A program made the translations under genes and the position numbers. From an uncultured Lachnospiraceae bacterium (lineage in GTDB: Bacteria; Bacillota; Clostridia; Lachnospirales; Lachnospiraceae), in assembly GCA_947068385.1 (NCBI GenBank), contig CAMTBF010000055.1:1-12250 (forward strand): a DNA stretch of 12,250 bases. The letters are read 5' to 3'. The first letter of the stretch is position 1. Each line of letters begins with the position of its first letter. This document shows, piece after piece, positions 1 to 7,158 of the stretch. The notes under the pieces are model-generated. The model was not told where the DNA came from and searched no databases. It worked only from the letters and a program-made list of their open reading frames with translations.

Positions 1-238
1 CAAATGTCCGGATGGCCTTTATCAGCCGGATGCAGCCGATAGAGATGAAATCCTCTATATCCTCGTCCACGTTCTGGTATTTTTTCGCGATATGAACCAC
101 CAGGCGCAGATTCCTCTCCACAAGGACCTTCTGTGCCTGCCCGGCCTCCTCAGGGGAACCATCCCGCAGCAGTCGGATATACTCGGCCTCTTCCTCCTGA
201 GTCAATGGTTTTTGAAAAGTCTCCAAGCCAACCCCCAT
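1..238 (-). CDS. sigK: RNA polymerase sporulation sigma factor, SigK-like (N-terminal part only)
   Basis: About 79 N-terminal residues are visible; the gene continues past the left edge. The KPLTQEEE start, NLRLVVHIAKKYQN and DFISIG segments are those of sigma-70 region 2 as found in SigK, the late mother-cell sigma factor of endospore formers. An in-frame TAA at 244-242 lies two codons before the ATG at 238, so the protein cannot extend upstream. It therefore starts only about seven residues before the FQKPLT segment and has no room for the roughly 20-residue membrane pro-sequence of Bacillus SigK. An alternative start is TTG at 226, which has GGGGGT five bases upstream and would give LETFQKPLT. 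Region 2.2 reads IRLIKAIRTF, where SigE and SigG in this window have IGLIK followed by SINTF or AIDNF. It lies downstream of hemW on the same strand. A sigK paralogue rather than true sigK is possible, because the C-terminal half is not visible. Confidence 0.8.
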   Translation of the reverse strand, partial: MGVGLETFQKPLTQEEEAEYIRLLRDGSPEEAGQAQKVLVERNLRLVVHIAKKYQNVDEDIEDFISIGCIRLIKAIRTF

Positions 239-254
239 GGATTACTCTTACCAT

Positions 255-290
255 ATTTTATGTGGCGGTTTCGTCCATGGTTCCTGTCAA
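255..290 (-). promoter_or_regulatory. Possible promoter upstream of the sigK-like gene
   Basis: On the minus strand CATAAAAT (262-255) resembles the -10 box of SigE-type promoters (CATACAAT), which is what an early mother-cell sigma factor would use to switch on sigK. No good SigE -35 is seen at the right distance. A perfect TTGACA lies at 290-285, but it is 24 bases from the TAAAAT, too far for ordinary sigma-A use. A start site near 247 would favour the TTG at 226 over the ATG at 238 as translation start. Weak call. Confidence 0.25.
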
Positions 291-311
291 AAAGAGGCGA
301 TTTTTCTCGCC
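289..311 (-). terminator. Possible intrinsic terminator after hemW
   Basis: On the minus strand GGCGA (311-307), a six-base loop GAAAAA and TCGCC (300-296) form a five-pair hairpin, followed by TCTTTTT. It starts eight bases after the hemW stop codon. The stem is short, so termination may be partial. It would separate hemW from the sigK-like gene, which fits a separate sporulation promoter for the latter. Confidence 0.45.
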
Positions 312-318
312 AGGCCTC

Positions 319-1488
319 CTACAGCAAAAATTGCGCCATCACATAATTGCTCAGATCCAGTCCCTTCTCCGTCAGGGCCAGCCTCCCGAGGGACTCTCCC
401 GCCCCTTCCCTCTCCGGCCAGAGCTCCAGCAGACCGTCCCTGATGTTCTTGTCGATCACATCCCCATATATTTCCTCTATGCCCCGCCCGAACAGCTGCC
501 GGAACTCCCCGCAGCTTATGCCTGACCTCATGCGCAGCCCCAGGAACATGAACTCCTCCATCTGCTCCTGACGGCTTAAAATCTGCTCCGCCTCCCGGCA
601 GCCCAGGGGATCGGCCAGATAAGCCCGCAGATCCGCCCCGTTGCGGAACCGGACATTGTCCACCAGGGAAGCCGCCCCCAGTCCCAATCCCAGATAGCTT
701 CGCCTCCTCCAGTAGCCGCAGTTGTGGCGGCATTCATAGCCCTCCCTGGCATAATTGGATATCTCGTAGCGCCGATATCCTCTCTGCGCCAGAATCTCCC
801 GTGTCAGCTCATACATCTCCCTGTCCGCATCCTCATCGGGGATCTCCAGGCTCCCCTCTTCATATCTCTCAAAAAGCGGCGTCCCCTCCTCCAGGATCAG
901 GCTGTAGGCGGAGATGTGCTCCGGCGGCGGCTCCAGGGAGAGGACCCGCTCCAGGGTCCGCCTGTACCCTGCAAGGGTCTGGCCGGGGAGGGCGCTCATG
1001 ATATCCACGTTGACGTTCCCAAAGCCCGCCCGCCTGGCCTCCCCGTAAGCGTCCAGGAACTGCTCCCAGGTGTGGATCCTGCCGATGGCAGCCAGCTCCC
1101 CGTCGTCGGCGGACTGCAGGCCGATGCTCAGCCGGTTCACGCCTGCCCTGTAAAGCCTCCTCAGCTGTTCCCCGGAGACCGTGCCCGGATTGACCTCCAT
1201 GGTGATCTCCGCGTCCCTGTCCAGACGATAGAGCCTGCCCACAGACGATAACAGCCGCTCCATGTCCTCCACCGCAGCCACAGAGGGCGTGCCGCCACCG
1301 ATGAACACAGTGGGCACCCTATGATCCGCATAGGAAACAGCGCTTCCCTCCGTCTCGGCGAGAAGCGCTTCCATATACCTTCCGATGGTCTCCCGGTCTG
1401 CCGGGGCAGACAGGAAATCGCAGTAAAGGCATTTCCTGACGCAGAACGGGATGTGGAAATATAATTCCAGTTCTTTCTTATTCGTCAT
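319..1488 (-). CDS. hemW: Radical SAM family haem chaperone HemW
   Basis: A 389-residue radical SAM protein of the HemW (formerly HemN-like) family, which binds a 4Fe-4S cluster and haem and is thought to deliver haem to acceptor proteins. The cluster motif CxxxCxxC is Cys16, Cys20 and Cys23, followed by Asp-Phe (CDF) as in HemW, whereas true coproporphyrinogen dehydrogenase HemN has an extra cysteine there. The SAM-binding GGGTPS is at 64-69, and the C-terminal winged-helix-type HemW domain ends in YVMAQFLL. Length is close to the usual 375-390. I chose the ATG at 1488 because MTNKKELELYFHIPFC matches the normal family N-terminus; an in-frame ATG at 1542 would overlap the lepA end and add 18 unlike residues. 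GGGAGG lies about 19 bases before the chosen ATG, farther than usual. It follows lepA by 43 bases and is probably in its operon. In many Clostridia the next gene is hrcA; here it is a sigma factor. Confidence 0.93.
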   Translation of the reverse strand: MTNKKELELYFHIPFCVRKCLYCDFLSAPADRETIGRYMEALLAETEGSAVSYADHRVPTVFIGGGTPSVAAVEDMERLLSSVGRLYRLDRDAEITMEVNPGTVSGEQLRRLYRAGVNRLSIGLQSADDGELAAIGRIHTWEQFLDAYGEARRAGFGNVNVDIMSALPGQTLAGYRRTLERVLSLEPPPEHISAYSLILEEGTPLFERYEEGSLEIPDEDADREMYELTREILAQRGYRRYEISNYAREGYECRHNCGYWRRRSYLGLGLGAASLVDNVRFRNGADLRAYLADPLGCREAEQILSRQEQMEEFMFLGLRMRSGISCGEFRQLFGRGIEEIYGDVIDKNIRDGLLELWPEREGAGESLGRLALTEKGLDLSNYVMAQFLL

Positions 1489-1531
1489 ATCATCATCACA
1501 ATATAGTCCTCCCGTTCCCCGCCCGGCATCC

Positions 1532-3358
1532 TCAGTCATCATCCAGCTTCAGCACGCTGAGGAACGCCTTCTGGGGGATCTCCACATTGCCGATCTGGCG
1601 CATGCGCTTCTTGCCCTCCTTCTGCTTCTCCAGCAGCTTCTTTTTCCGGGTGATGTCCCCGCCGTAGCATTTCGCCAGCACGTCCTTGCGCATGGCCTTT
1701 ACGGTCTCCCTGGCGATGACCTTGCCGCCGATGGCCGCCTGGATGGGAATCTCGAACAGATGCCTGGGAATCTCCTCCTTCAGCTTCTCACACATCCTCC
1801 GGCCCCGCTCGTAAGCGGAATCCGCATGGACGATGAACGACAGGGCGTCCACTTCCTCTTTGTTTATCAGGATGTCCAGCTTCACCAGCTTGGACTCCTC
1901 GTAGCCCTTGATGTCATAGTCGAAGGAGGCATAGCCCTTGGACCTGGACTTCAGCGCGTCGAAGAAGTCATATATGATCTCGTTCAGGGGCAGCTCGTAG
2001 CGCAGCACCGCCCGGCTGGCCTCGATGTATTCCATGCCAAGGTACCGGCCCCGCCTCTCCTGGCACAGCTCCATGATGGAGCCGATGAACTCGCTGGTCA
2101 CCATGATCTCCGCGCTGACCACGGGCTCCTCCATATGCTCGATCACGGAAGGGTCCGGCAGGTTGGAGGGGTTCGTCAGCTCGATCATCTCCCCGTTGGT
2201 CTTGAACACCTTGTACACCACCCCGGGGGCCGTGGCCACCAGGTCCAGGTTGTACTCCCGCTCCAGGCGCTCCTGAATCACCTCCAGGTGCAGCAGCCCC
2301 AGGAAGCCGCAGCGGAAGCCGAAGCCCAGCGCCACGGAGGTCTCCGGCTCGTACTGCAGGGCGGCATCGTTGAGCTGGAGCTTCTCCAGGGCGTCCCGCA
2401 GATCCGGATACTTTGCCCCGTCCGCCGGGTAGAAGCCGCAGTACACCATGGACTGCACCTTCTTATAGCCGGGCAGCGGCGCTTCGCAGGGATTGGCATC
2501 GTCCGTCACCGTGTCCCCCACTGCCGTGTCCTTCACGTTCTTGATGGAGGCCGTGATGTAGCCCACCATGCCGGCGGACAGCTCCTCGCAGGGGATGAAC
2601 TGGCCCGCGCCGAAGACGCCCACCTCCACCACTTCCTCCTTCGCGCCGGTGGCCATCATGCGGATGGCCGTGCCCTTTTTGACGGTTCCCTCCATGATCC
2701 GGCAGAAGATGATGACGCCCTTGTAGGAATCATAGAGGGAGTCGAAGATCAGGGCCTGCAGCGGGCTGTCCGGATTCCCCTTGGGGGCAGGAATCTTCTT
2801 CACGATCTGCTCCAGCACGTCCTCGATGCCGATGCCGTTCTTGGCGGATATCAGGGGCGCGTCCTGGGCCTCCAGGCCTATCACGTCCTCTATCTCGTCG
2901 ATGACCCGCTGGGGCTCGGCGCTGGGCAGGTCTATCTTGTTGATCACCGGTATCACGTCCAGGTCATGATCCAGGGCCAGGTACACATTGGCCAGCGTCT
3001 GGGCCTCGATGCCCTGCGCCGCGTCCACCACCAATATGGCGCCATCGCAGGCCGCCAAGGAGCGGCTGACCTCATAGTTGAAGTCCACATGGCCGGGGGT
3101 GTCTATCAGGTTCAGGATATACTCCTGCCCGTCCCGGGCCTTGTACACGGTGCGGACGGCCTGGGCCTTGATGGTGATGCCCCGCTCCCGCTCCAGGTCC
3201 ATATTGTCCAGCACCTGGGCTTGCATCTCCCTGCTGGTCAGCAGTCCTGTGTGCTCGATGATCCGGTCGGCCAAGGTGGACTTGCCGTGGTCTATGTGCG
3301 CTACGATGCAGAAGTTGCGTATCCTGCCCTGTTCCTGTTTTCTGTCCATGGATTCCAT
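1532..3358 (-). CDS. lepA: Elongation factor 4 (translational GTPase LepA)
   Basis: A 608-residue translation GTPase that acts on the ribosome (EF4/LepA; proposed roles are back-translocation and 30S assembly). All G motifs are intact: AHIDHGKST at 20-28 (G1), RGITIKAQ at 59-66 (G2), DTPGHVDF at 86-93 (G3), NKID at 140-143 (G4) and SAK at 171-173 (G5). EF-G-like domains III and V and the LepA-specific C-terminus follow. The ATG at 3358 is chosen because a ribosome site (GAGG) lies eight bases upstream; a TTG at 3388 would add ten unlike residues. A strong promoter lies about 80 bases upstream, so lepA begins the lepA-hemW transcript. Length and motifs are normal and nothing suggests decay. 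Confidence 0.97.
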   Translation of the reverse strand: MESMDRKQEQGRIRNFCIVAHIDHGKSTLADRIIEHTGLLTSREMQAQVLDNMDLERERGITIKAQAVRTVYKARDGQEYILNLIDTPGHVDFNYEVSRSLAACDGAILVVDAAQGIEAQTLANVYLALDHDLDVIPVINKIDLPSAEPQRVIDEIEDVIGLEAQDAPLISAKNGIGIEDVLEQIVKKIPAPKGNPDSPLQALIFDSLYDSYKGVIIFCRIMEGTVKKGTAIRMMATGAKEEVVEVGVFGAGQFIPCEELSAGMVGYITASIKNVKDTAVGDTVTDDANPCEAPLPGYKKVQSMVYCGFYPADGAKYPDLRDALEKLQLNDAALQYEPETSVALGFGFRCGFLGLLHLEVIQERLEREYNLDLVATAPGVVYKVFKTNGEMIELTNPSNLPDPSVIEHMEEPVVSAEIMVTSEFIGSIMELCQERRGRYLGMEYIEASRAVLRYELPLNEIIYDFFDALKSRSKGYASFDYDIKGYEESKLVKLDILINKEEVDALSFIVHADSAYERGRRMCEKLKEEIPRHLFEIPIQAAIGGKVIARETVKAMRKDVLAKCYGGDITRKKKLLEKQKEGKKRMRQIGNVEIPQKAFLSVLKLDDD

Positions 3359-3436
3359 TGATGATTCCTCTTCCTGGTCTATATTCAATCGTGCCTCTCG
3401 CAGGGCCTCCGACTGTCTTTTCTGCGAACCAGTATG

Positions 3437-3465
3437 ATTGTATCAGAATTATGGGCAGTTGTCCA
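3437..3465 (-). promoter_or_regulatory. Sigma-A promoter for lepA-hemW
   Basis: On the minus strand TGGACA (3465-3460) and TACAAT (3442-3437) are separated by exactly 17 bases, each one mismatch from consensus, and the -10 is preceded by TGA (an extended -10, TGnTACAAT). Transcription should start near 3430, giving a leader of roughly 70 bases before the lepA ATG. Confidence 0.75.
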
Positions 3466-3510
3466 TATAATGGAGGAATCTTTCTGGCCTCTTTCCGGCC
3501 CACTGGCACG

Positions 3511-3942
3511 TCAGGCAGGCGCTTCCCCCTCGTGGATGTCCGCCTTCGGCTCCTGCAGGCCCTCTATCGCGATCCCCTGCTTTTTCGCATAGTCCCAGAG
3601 CGCCGCGTGGATGGCCTCCTCGGCCAGCAGAGAGCAGTGCACCTTCACCGGCGGCAGGCCGTCCAGGGCCTCCATCACCGCCCGATTGGTGACCTGCAGG
3701 GCTTCCTGCACGGTCCTGCCCTTCACCAGCTCCGTGGCCATGGAGCTGGTGGCCACGGCGGCCCCGCAGCCGAAGGTCTTGAACCTGGCCTCCCGGATGA
3801 TCCCGTCCTCGTCGATGTCCAGGAATATCCGCATGATGTCCCCGCATTTGGCGTTCCCCACGGTCCCCACGCCGCTGGCATCCTCTATCTCTCCCATGTT
3901 CCTGGGATTCTGGAAATGATCCATCACTTTTTCGCTGTACAT
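3511..3942 (-). CDS. nifU: Fe-S cluster assembly scaffold NifU/IscU-type
   Basis: A 143-residue scaffold on which Fe-S clusters are assembled from sulfur handed over by the NifS desulfurase. The three ligand cysteines are Cys33 (in NAKCGD, followed by the conserved Asp35), Cys59 (in TFGCGAA) and Cys103 (in KVHCSLLAEEAI). This is the IscU-like domain only; the ferredoxin-like and C-terminal domains of full-length nitrogen-fixation NifU are absent, as usual in non-fixing Clostridia. The ATG at 3942 is preceded by AGGAGGGG. It follows nifS by 27 bases on the same strand, so the two are almost certainly one operon. I see no clear hairpin and T-run after the stop. Confidence 0.95.
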   Translation of the reverse strand: MYSEKVMDHFQNPRNMGEIEDASGVGTVGNAKCGDIMRIFLDIDEDGIIREARFKTFGCGAAVATSSMATELVKGRTVQEALQVTNRAVMEALDGLPPVKVHCSLLAEEAIHAALWDYAKKQGIAIEGLQEPKADIHEGEAPA

Positions 3943-3969
3943 AGCCCCTCCTGTCTGTCCATGTTCATC

Positions 3970-5151
3970 CTATTCCTTCCGGGACTTCATGAAGTCCTCG
4001 TACAGAGGCGACATGTCCCGCAGCCTCTGCACGATCTCCTTCAGATGCCCCACCACCTGATCCAGCTCCTCCTCCGTGTTCTCCTCCGACAGGGTCATGC
4101 GCAGCGACCCGTGGGCCTCCTCGTGCTTCAGTCCGATTGCCAGCAGCACATGGGAGGGATCCAATGAGCCGGAGGTGCAGGCGGAGCCGCTGGAGGCGCA
4201 TACCCCCCTCATGTCCAGCATGATCAGCAGGGATTCCCCTTCGATGAACCGGAAGGAAATGTTCACATTGCCGGGGAGGCGCTTCTCCCGATGGCCGTTC
4301 AGGCGGCAGTGGGGAATCTCCCCCTCGATCCGCCGGATCAGGTAATCCCGGAGCTCCCTTTCCCTGCGGGCCTTCTCCTCCATGCGCGAAAGCGCCCTCC
4401 TGACGGCGGCGGCAAAGCCCACGATGCCCGGGACGTTCTCCGTGCCGGCCCGCACGCCCCGCTCCTGGGCCCCGCCGTGCACAAAGGAACGGATCTTCGT
4501 CCCGGAGCGGATATAGAGCATGCCGGTGCCCTTGGGGCCGTTCAGCTTGTGGGCGCTGGCGCTGAGCATGTCGATGTGCATCTCCTCCACGTCTATGGGA
4601 ACCTGTCCGAAGGCCTGCACGGCGTCCGTGTGGAACAGGATGCCCCTCTCCCTGGCGATGGCCCCGATTTCCCCAATCGGTTCCATAGTGCCGATCTCGT
4701 TGTTGGCGAACATGACGCTGATCAGTATGGTGTCAGGCCGGATGGCCGCCTTCAGCGCCTCCGGATCCACGATCCCGTCCCTGTCCACGTCCAGGTAGGT
4801 CACCTCATAGCCCTTTTTCTCCAGGTAGCCGCAGGTGTGGAGCACCGCATGGTGCTCTATCTTCGTGGTGATGATATGCCTTCCCTTTCCGGCAAGGCTC
4901 TCCGCAGCGGCCTTGATCGCCCAATTGTCCGCCTCTGTGCCGCCCGCCGTGAAATAGATCTCCTCCTGCCTCGCGCCGATGGCAGCGGCTATGGTGCGCC
5001 TGGCCTCGCCCATGGCCTTTTTCCCGGCGGAGCCCAGGGAATAGATGGCGCTGGGGTTCCCGTACTGCTCCGTGAAATAAGGCAGCATGGCCTCCACTGC
5101 CTCAGGGGCCATTTTGGTGGTGGCCGCATTGTCCAGATATATCATTTGCAT
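3970..5151 (-). CDS. nifS: Cysteine desulfurase NifS/IscS-type
   Basis: A 393-residue pyridoxal-phosphate enzyme that converts cysteine to alanine and holds the sulfur as persulfide for NifU. It begins with YLDNAATT (5-12). The His of EHHAV is at 100, the PLP lysine is Lys202 in SASAHKLNGPKGTG, and the catalytic Cys325 sits in SSGSACTSGSLDPSHVL. The extended loop around this cysteine marks the group I (NifS/IscS) type rather than SufS. Two starts, ATG at 5151 and ATG at 5145, follow the AAGGAG site; I kept the first. A consensus sigma-A promoter lies immediately upstream. The following nifU makes a two-gene Fe-S operon. No iscR-type regulator is next to it in this window. Confidence 0.95.
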   Translation of the reverse strand: MQMIYLDNAATTKMAPEAVEAMLPYFTEQYGNPSAIYSLGSAGKKAMGEARRTIAAAIGARQEEIYFTAGGTEADNWAIKAAAESLAGKGRHIITTKIEHHAVLHTCGYLEKKGYEVTYLDVDRDGIVDPEALKAAIRPDTILISVMFANNEIGTMEPIGEIGAIARERGILFHTDAVQAFGQVPIDVEEMHIDMLSASAHKLNGPKGTGMLYIRSGTKIRSFVHGGAQERGVRAGTENVPGIVGFAAAVRRALSRMEEKARRERELRDYLIRRIEGEIPHCRLNGHREKRLPGNVNISFRFIEGESLLIMLDMRGVCASSGSACTSGSLDPSHVLLAIGLKHEEAHGSLRMTLSEENTEEELDQVVGHLKEIVQRLRDMSPLYEDFMKSRKE

Positions 5152-5190
5152 CCCTCTCCTTTATGTCCATGTTTATTTTCATACTTTTCT

Positions 5191-5204
5191 ACTAGGTTTA
5201 TAGT
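5191..5204 (-). promoter_or_regulatory. Inverted repeat at the nifS transcription start (operator-like)
   Basis: ACTA-6-TAGT at 5191-5204 lies just downstream of the nifS -10 box and covers the expected transcription start (about 5199). A short inverted repeat in that position could be bound by a repressor such as an Rrf2/IscR-type Fe-S sensor, but the half sites are only four bases and I cannot assign a protein. Confidence 0.3.
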
Positions 5205-5205
5205 T

Positions 5206-5234
5206 ATTATAGCATCCACTGCATGTTCTGTCAA
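5206..5234 (-). promoter_or_regulatory. Consensus sigma-A promoter for nifS-nifU
   Basis: On the minus strand a perfect TTGACA (5234-5229) and perfect TATAAT (5211-5206) are 17 bases apart, and TGC precedes the -10 (extended -10). This is the strongest sigma-A promoter in the window. It overlaps the region upstream of the divergent spoVB gene. Confidence 0.88.
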
Positions 5235-5254
5235 CCGTCCAAGAAGAATATAAT
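5226..5254 (+). promoter_or_regulatory. Possible promoter for spoVB
   Basis: TATAAT at 5249-5254 lies 30 bases before the spoVB ATG. The hexamer 17 bases upstream, TTCTGT (5226-5231), matches TTGACA poorly and overlaps the -35 of the divergent nifS promoter. A sporulation sigma factor may be used instead, but I see no clear match. Weak call. Confidence 0.3.
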
Positions 5255-5274
5255 GGGAAAAACGAAAGTTTCCC
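5255..5274 (+). repeat. Hairpin in the spoVB leader
   Basis: GGGAAA (5255-5260) and TTTCCC (5269-5274) form a six-pair stem with an eight-base loop, filling the space between the possible -10 box and the spoVB start. No Shine-Dalgarno sequence is visible in this leader. Confidence 0.45.
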
Positions 5275-5283
5275 GTGAACCAT

Positions 5284-6624
5284 ATGAACGCAAAAAAACG
5301 TCATCCCCTGATCGTGGGCGCCTTCGTCCTCACCGCCACAGGCATCGTCACCAGAATCATCGGCTTCCTGTACCGCATCTATCTCTCCCGGCTGTTCGGG
5401 GAGGAGGGGATGGGCATCTACCAGCTGCTAAGCCCGGTATTGTCCCTGTCCTTCTCCCTCACCGCCGCCGGATACCAGACTGCCATCTCCAAGCTGGTGG
5501 CGGAGCGGACGGCCACCAGCAGGAAGCCCTCCCTGCAGCCCCTTGTGCTGGGCCTTTCCACCTCCCTGCCCCTGTCCCTGGCCTGCAACGCGGTGCTGTT
5601 CTACTTCGCGGACGCCATCTCCGCAGGCCTCCTGCAGGAGCCACGCACGGCTTCCATGCTGCGCATCCTCTCCTTCTCCGTGCCCCTGAGCGCGGTGCAC
5701 TCCTGCATCAACGGCTATTTCTACGGCATAAAAAAAGCCGGGATTCCGGCAGGGGCCCAGCTTCTGGAGCAGATCGCCCGGGTGGGCTGCGTATACATAG
5801 TGTCCTCCCGCATCCTGGCGGCAGGGGGGACCCCCTCCATCGGCGTGGCCGTGCTGGGGCTCACCGTAGGGGAGCTGGCCTCCATGCTGCTGACCATCGC
5901 CGCCGTCTGTCCTGGCGGGATACCGACGCGGCCGCGCCCCGGGCGCTTCCCCCGGGCAGGCCTATCCGGCTCCGCCGCCCTCTGGGGGAAGCTCATGGCC
6001 ATGGCCCTGCCCCTGACGGCCAACCGCATCGTGCTGAACCTCCTGCAGAGCGTGGAGGCCGTGTCCATCCCGGCCAGGCTCCGGCTCTATGGCTATGACA
6101 CCGCCACCTCCTTAAGCGTATACGGGGTGTTCACCGGCATGGCCATGCCCTTCATCTACTTCCCCAACGCCCTCACCGGCTCCGTGGCGGTGCTGCTGCT
6201 GCCCATCATCTCCGAGAGCTATGCCCTGGGGAACATGGACGCGGTCAGGAGCGCCACCCTGCGCACCGTGAAGTACTGCGGCCTCATGGGCTTCGCCTGC
6301 CTGGGGGGCTTCGTCCTGTTCGGCAGATGGATCGGAACCAGCGTGTTCGACAGCCCCCTGGCGGGATATTTCATCACCACCCTGGGCTTCATCTGCCCCT
6401 TCCTCTACATGGACACCACCCTCTCCAGCATCCTGCAGGGGCTGGGCCTGGCCGGGCACACCTTCGTCATGAACGTGATATGCCTGCTGATCCGCCTGGC
6501 CTTCGTCTTCCTGGCCGTCCCCCGGGTAGGGGTCAGGGGCTTCCTGTGGGGGCTTTTGGTCAGCCAGCTGACCCTCGGGGTGCTCTACCTGGGCTGCCTC
6601 TACCGCTTCCTATGGAAAAAATAG
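5284..6624 (+). CDS. spoVB: SpoVB-like polysaccharide/lipid flippase (MATE/MOP superfamily)
   Basis: A 446-residue, very hydrophobic integral membrane protein with about 12 membrane segments, beginning FVLTATGIVTRIIGFLYRIY and continuing LFGEEGMGIYQLLSPV. This N-terminal pattern (TxxGIxxRxxGFxYRxxLSRxxGxEGxGxYQL) is characteristic of SpoVB and related MurJ-like exporters, which flip lipid-linked cell-wall or spore-cortex precursors. Its length is below the roughly 520 residues of Bacillus SpoVB, so it probably has 12 rather than 14 membrane segments. The ATG at 5284 is chosen; GTG at 5275 is in frame. Neither has a visible Shine-Dalgarno site. The gene stands alone on this strand, diverging from nifS and converging on nrdR with 15 bases between stops. 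The family is confident; the specific sporulation role is inferred from sequence style and sporulation genes nearby. Confidence 0.8.
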   Translation: MNAKKRHPLIVGAFVLTATGIVTRIIGFLYRIYLSRLFGEEGMGIYQLLSPVLSLSFSLTAAGYQTAISKLVAERTATSRKPSLQPLVLGLSTSLPLSLACNAVLFYFADAISAGLLQEPRTASMLRILSFSVPLSAVHSCINGYFYGIKKAGIPAGAQLLEQIARVGCVYIVSSRILAAGGTPSIGVAVLGLTVGELASMLLTIAAVCPGGIPTRPRPGRFPRAGLSGSAALWGKLMAMALPLTANRIVLNLLQSVEAVSIPARLRLYGYDTATSLSVYGVFTGMAMPFIYFPNALTGSVAVLLLPIISESYALGNMDAVRSATLRTVKYCGLMGFACLGGFVLFGRWIGTSVFDSPLAGYFITTLGFICPFLYMDTTLSSILQGLGLAGHTFVMNVICLLIRLAFVFLAVPRVGVRGFLWGLLVSQLTLGVLYLGCLYRFLWKK

Positions 6625-6644
6625 CGGACGGATCCCGCGCTATT
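6616..6644 (-). terminator. Terminator of nrdR, overlapping both convergent gene ends
   Basis: AATAGCG (6620-6626) and CGCTATT (6638-6644) form a seven-pair stem with an eleven-base loop. Read on the minus strand, the stem runs straight into T-residues (complement of the A-run 6616-6621), giving an intrinsic terminator for nrdR. On the plus strand no T-run follows, though the hairpin could still protect the spoVB mRNA end. Each arm carries the TAG stop codon of one gene (spoVB 6622-6624, nrdR 6642-6640). Confidence 0.7.
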
Positions 6645-7089
6645 CCAGCATTTTCTTCAACTCGTCCACAAAGGTGTTCACATCCTTGAACTCCCGGTAC
6701 ACAGAGGCAAAGCGCACATAGGCCACCGCGTCCAGGTCCTTGAGCTTGTTCATCAGAAGCTCCCCGATGACCTGGCTGGAGACCTCCTTCTCCTCCCGGT
6801 TGAAGATCTCGTTCTCCACCGCGTCCACCAGCCTGGTGATCTCCTGTGCGCTCACCGGCCTCTTGTGGCAGGCCCGCAGCAGGCCGCCCTCTATCTTGGC
6901 GCGGTCGTAGGCCTCCCTGTTCTCATCCTTCTTGATGATGATCAGAGGTATGGTATCGATCTTCTCATAGGTGGTGAACCGCTTCCCGCATTCGTCACAG
7001 GCCCGCCTGCGGCGGATGGAATTGTTCTCCTCCGCCGGACGGGAATCGATCACCCTTGTATTCTCGTGATTACAGTAAGGACATTTCAT
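6640..7089 (-). CDS. nrdR: Transcriptional repressor NrdR
   Basis: A 149-residue protein that represses ribonucleotide reductase genes when dATP is plentiful. The N-terminal zinc ribbon has Cys3, Cys6, Cys31 and Cys34, with the conserved VIDSRPAEENNSIRRRRACDxCGKRFTTYE pattern. An ATP-cone nucleotide-binding domain occupies about residues 49-139. The length is typical. The ATG at 7089 gives the family start MKCPYC and has GGGGGTG about six bases upstream; an in-frame ATG at 7125 would add 12 foreign residues. It lies downstream of ylmC on the same strand with its own probable promoter at the ylmC 3' end. I do not see ribonucleotide reductase genes in the window. Confidence 0.96.
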   Translation of the reverse strand: MKCPYCNHENTRVIDSRPAEENNSIRRRRACDECGKRFTTYEKIDTIPLIIIKKDENREAYDRAKIEGGLLRACHKRPVSAQEITRLVDAVENEIFNREEKEVSSQVIGELLMNKLKDLDAVAYVRFASVYREFKDVNTFVDELKKMLE

Positions 7090-7103
7090 CTGTACACCCC
7101 CTG

Positions 7104-7141
7104 TGCGCTCCGGCGCGCATACCATGCAAGACGCCCGTCTT
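7104..7141 (-). repeat. Two hairpins in the nrdR leader
   Basis: On the minus strand, AAGACG-GG-CGTCTT (7141-7128) is followed by TGCGC-6-GCGCA (7119-7104), the latter ending a few bases before the nrdR ribosome site. Neither has a T-run in the nrdR direction. On the plus strand the first is followed by TTGTT and might weakly stop transcription coming the other way. Confidence 0.4.
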
Positions 7142-7145
7142 TTGT

Positions 7146-7158
7146 TACGTTTAACGTA
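7146..7158. promoter_or_regulatory. Palindrome over the nrdR -10 box
   Basis: TACGTT-T-AACGTA is a perfect 6+1+6 inverted repeat. Its right half is the presumed nrdR -10 hexamer, so a bound dimer would block the promoter. It does not resemble the published NrdR-box pattern (ACACnATATnTTGTGT type), and I cannot name the regulator. Confidence 0.4.

Noticed and set aside
1489..1542. Longer hemW start overlapping lepA at ATGATGACTGA
   Set aside because: The overlap looks like translational coupling, but the 18 extra residues are unlike the HemW N-terminus, which normally begins a few residues before ELYFHIPFC. Kept as an alternative only.
1451..3361. Plus-strand ORF of 636 codons covering all of lepA
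   Set aside because: It is the exact antisense of lepA, whose motifs are complete. Its translation is rich in His, Leu, Gln and Val in the way expected from a GC-rich gene read backwards, and it has no domain I recognise.
3474..3510. GGCC-7-GGCC repeat after nifU as a terminator
   Set aside because: Only four base pairs, mismatched flanks and no T-run.
4291..5253. Plus-strand ORF of 320 codons opposite nifS
   Set aside because: Antisense shadow of nifS; low-complexity composition and no ribosome site.
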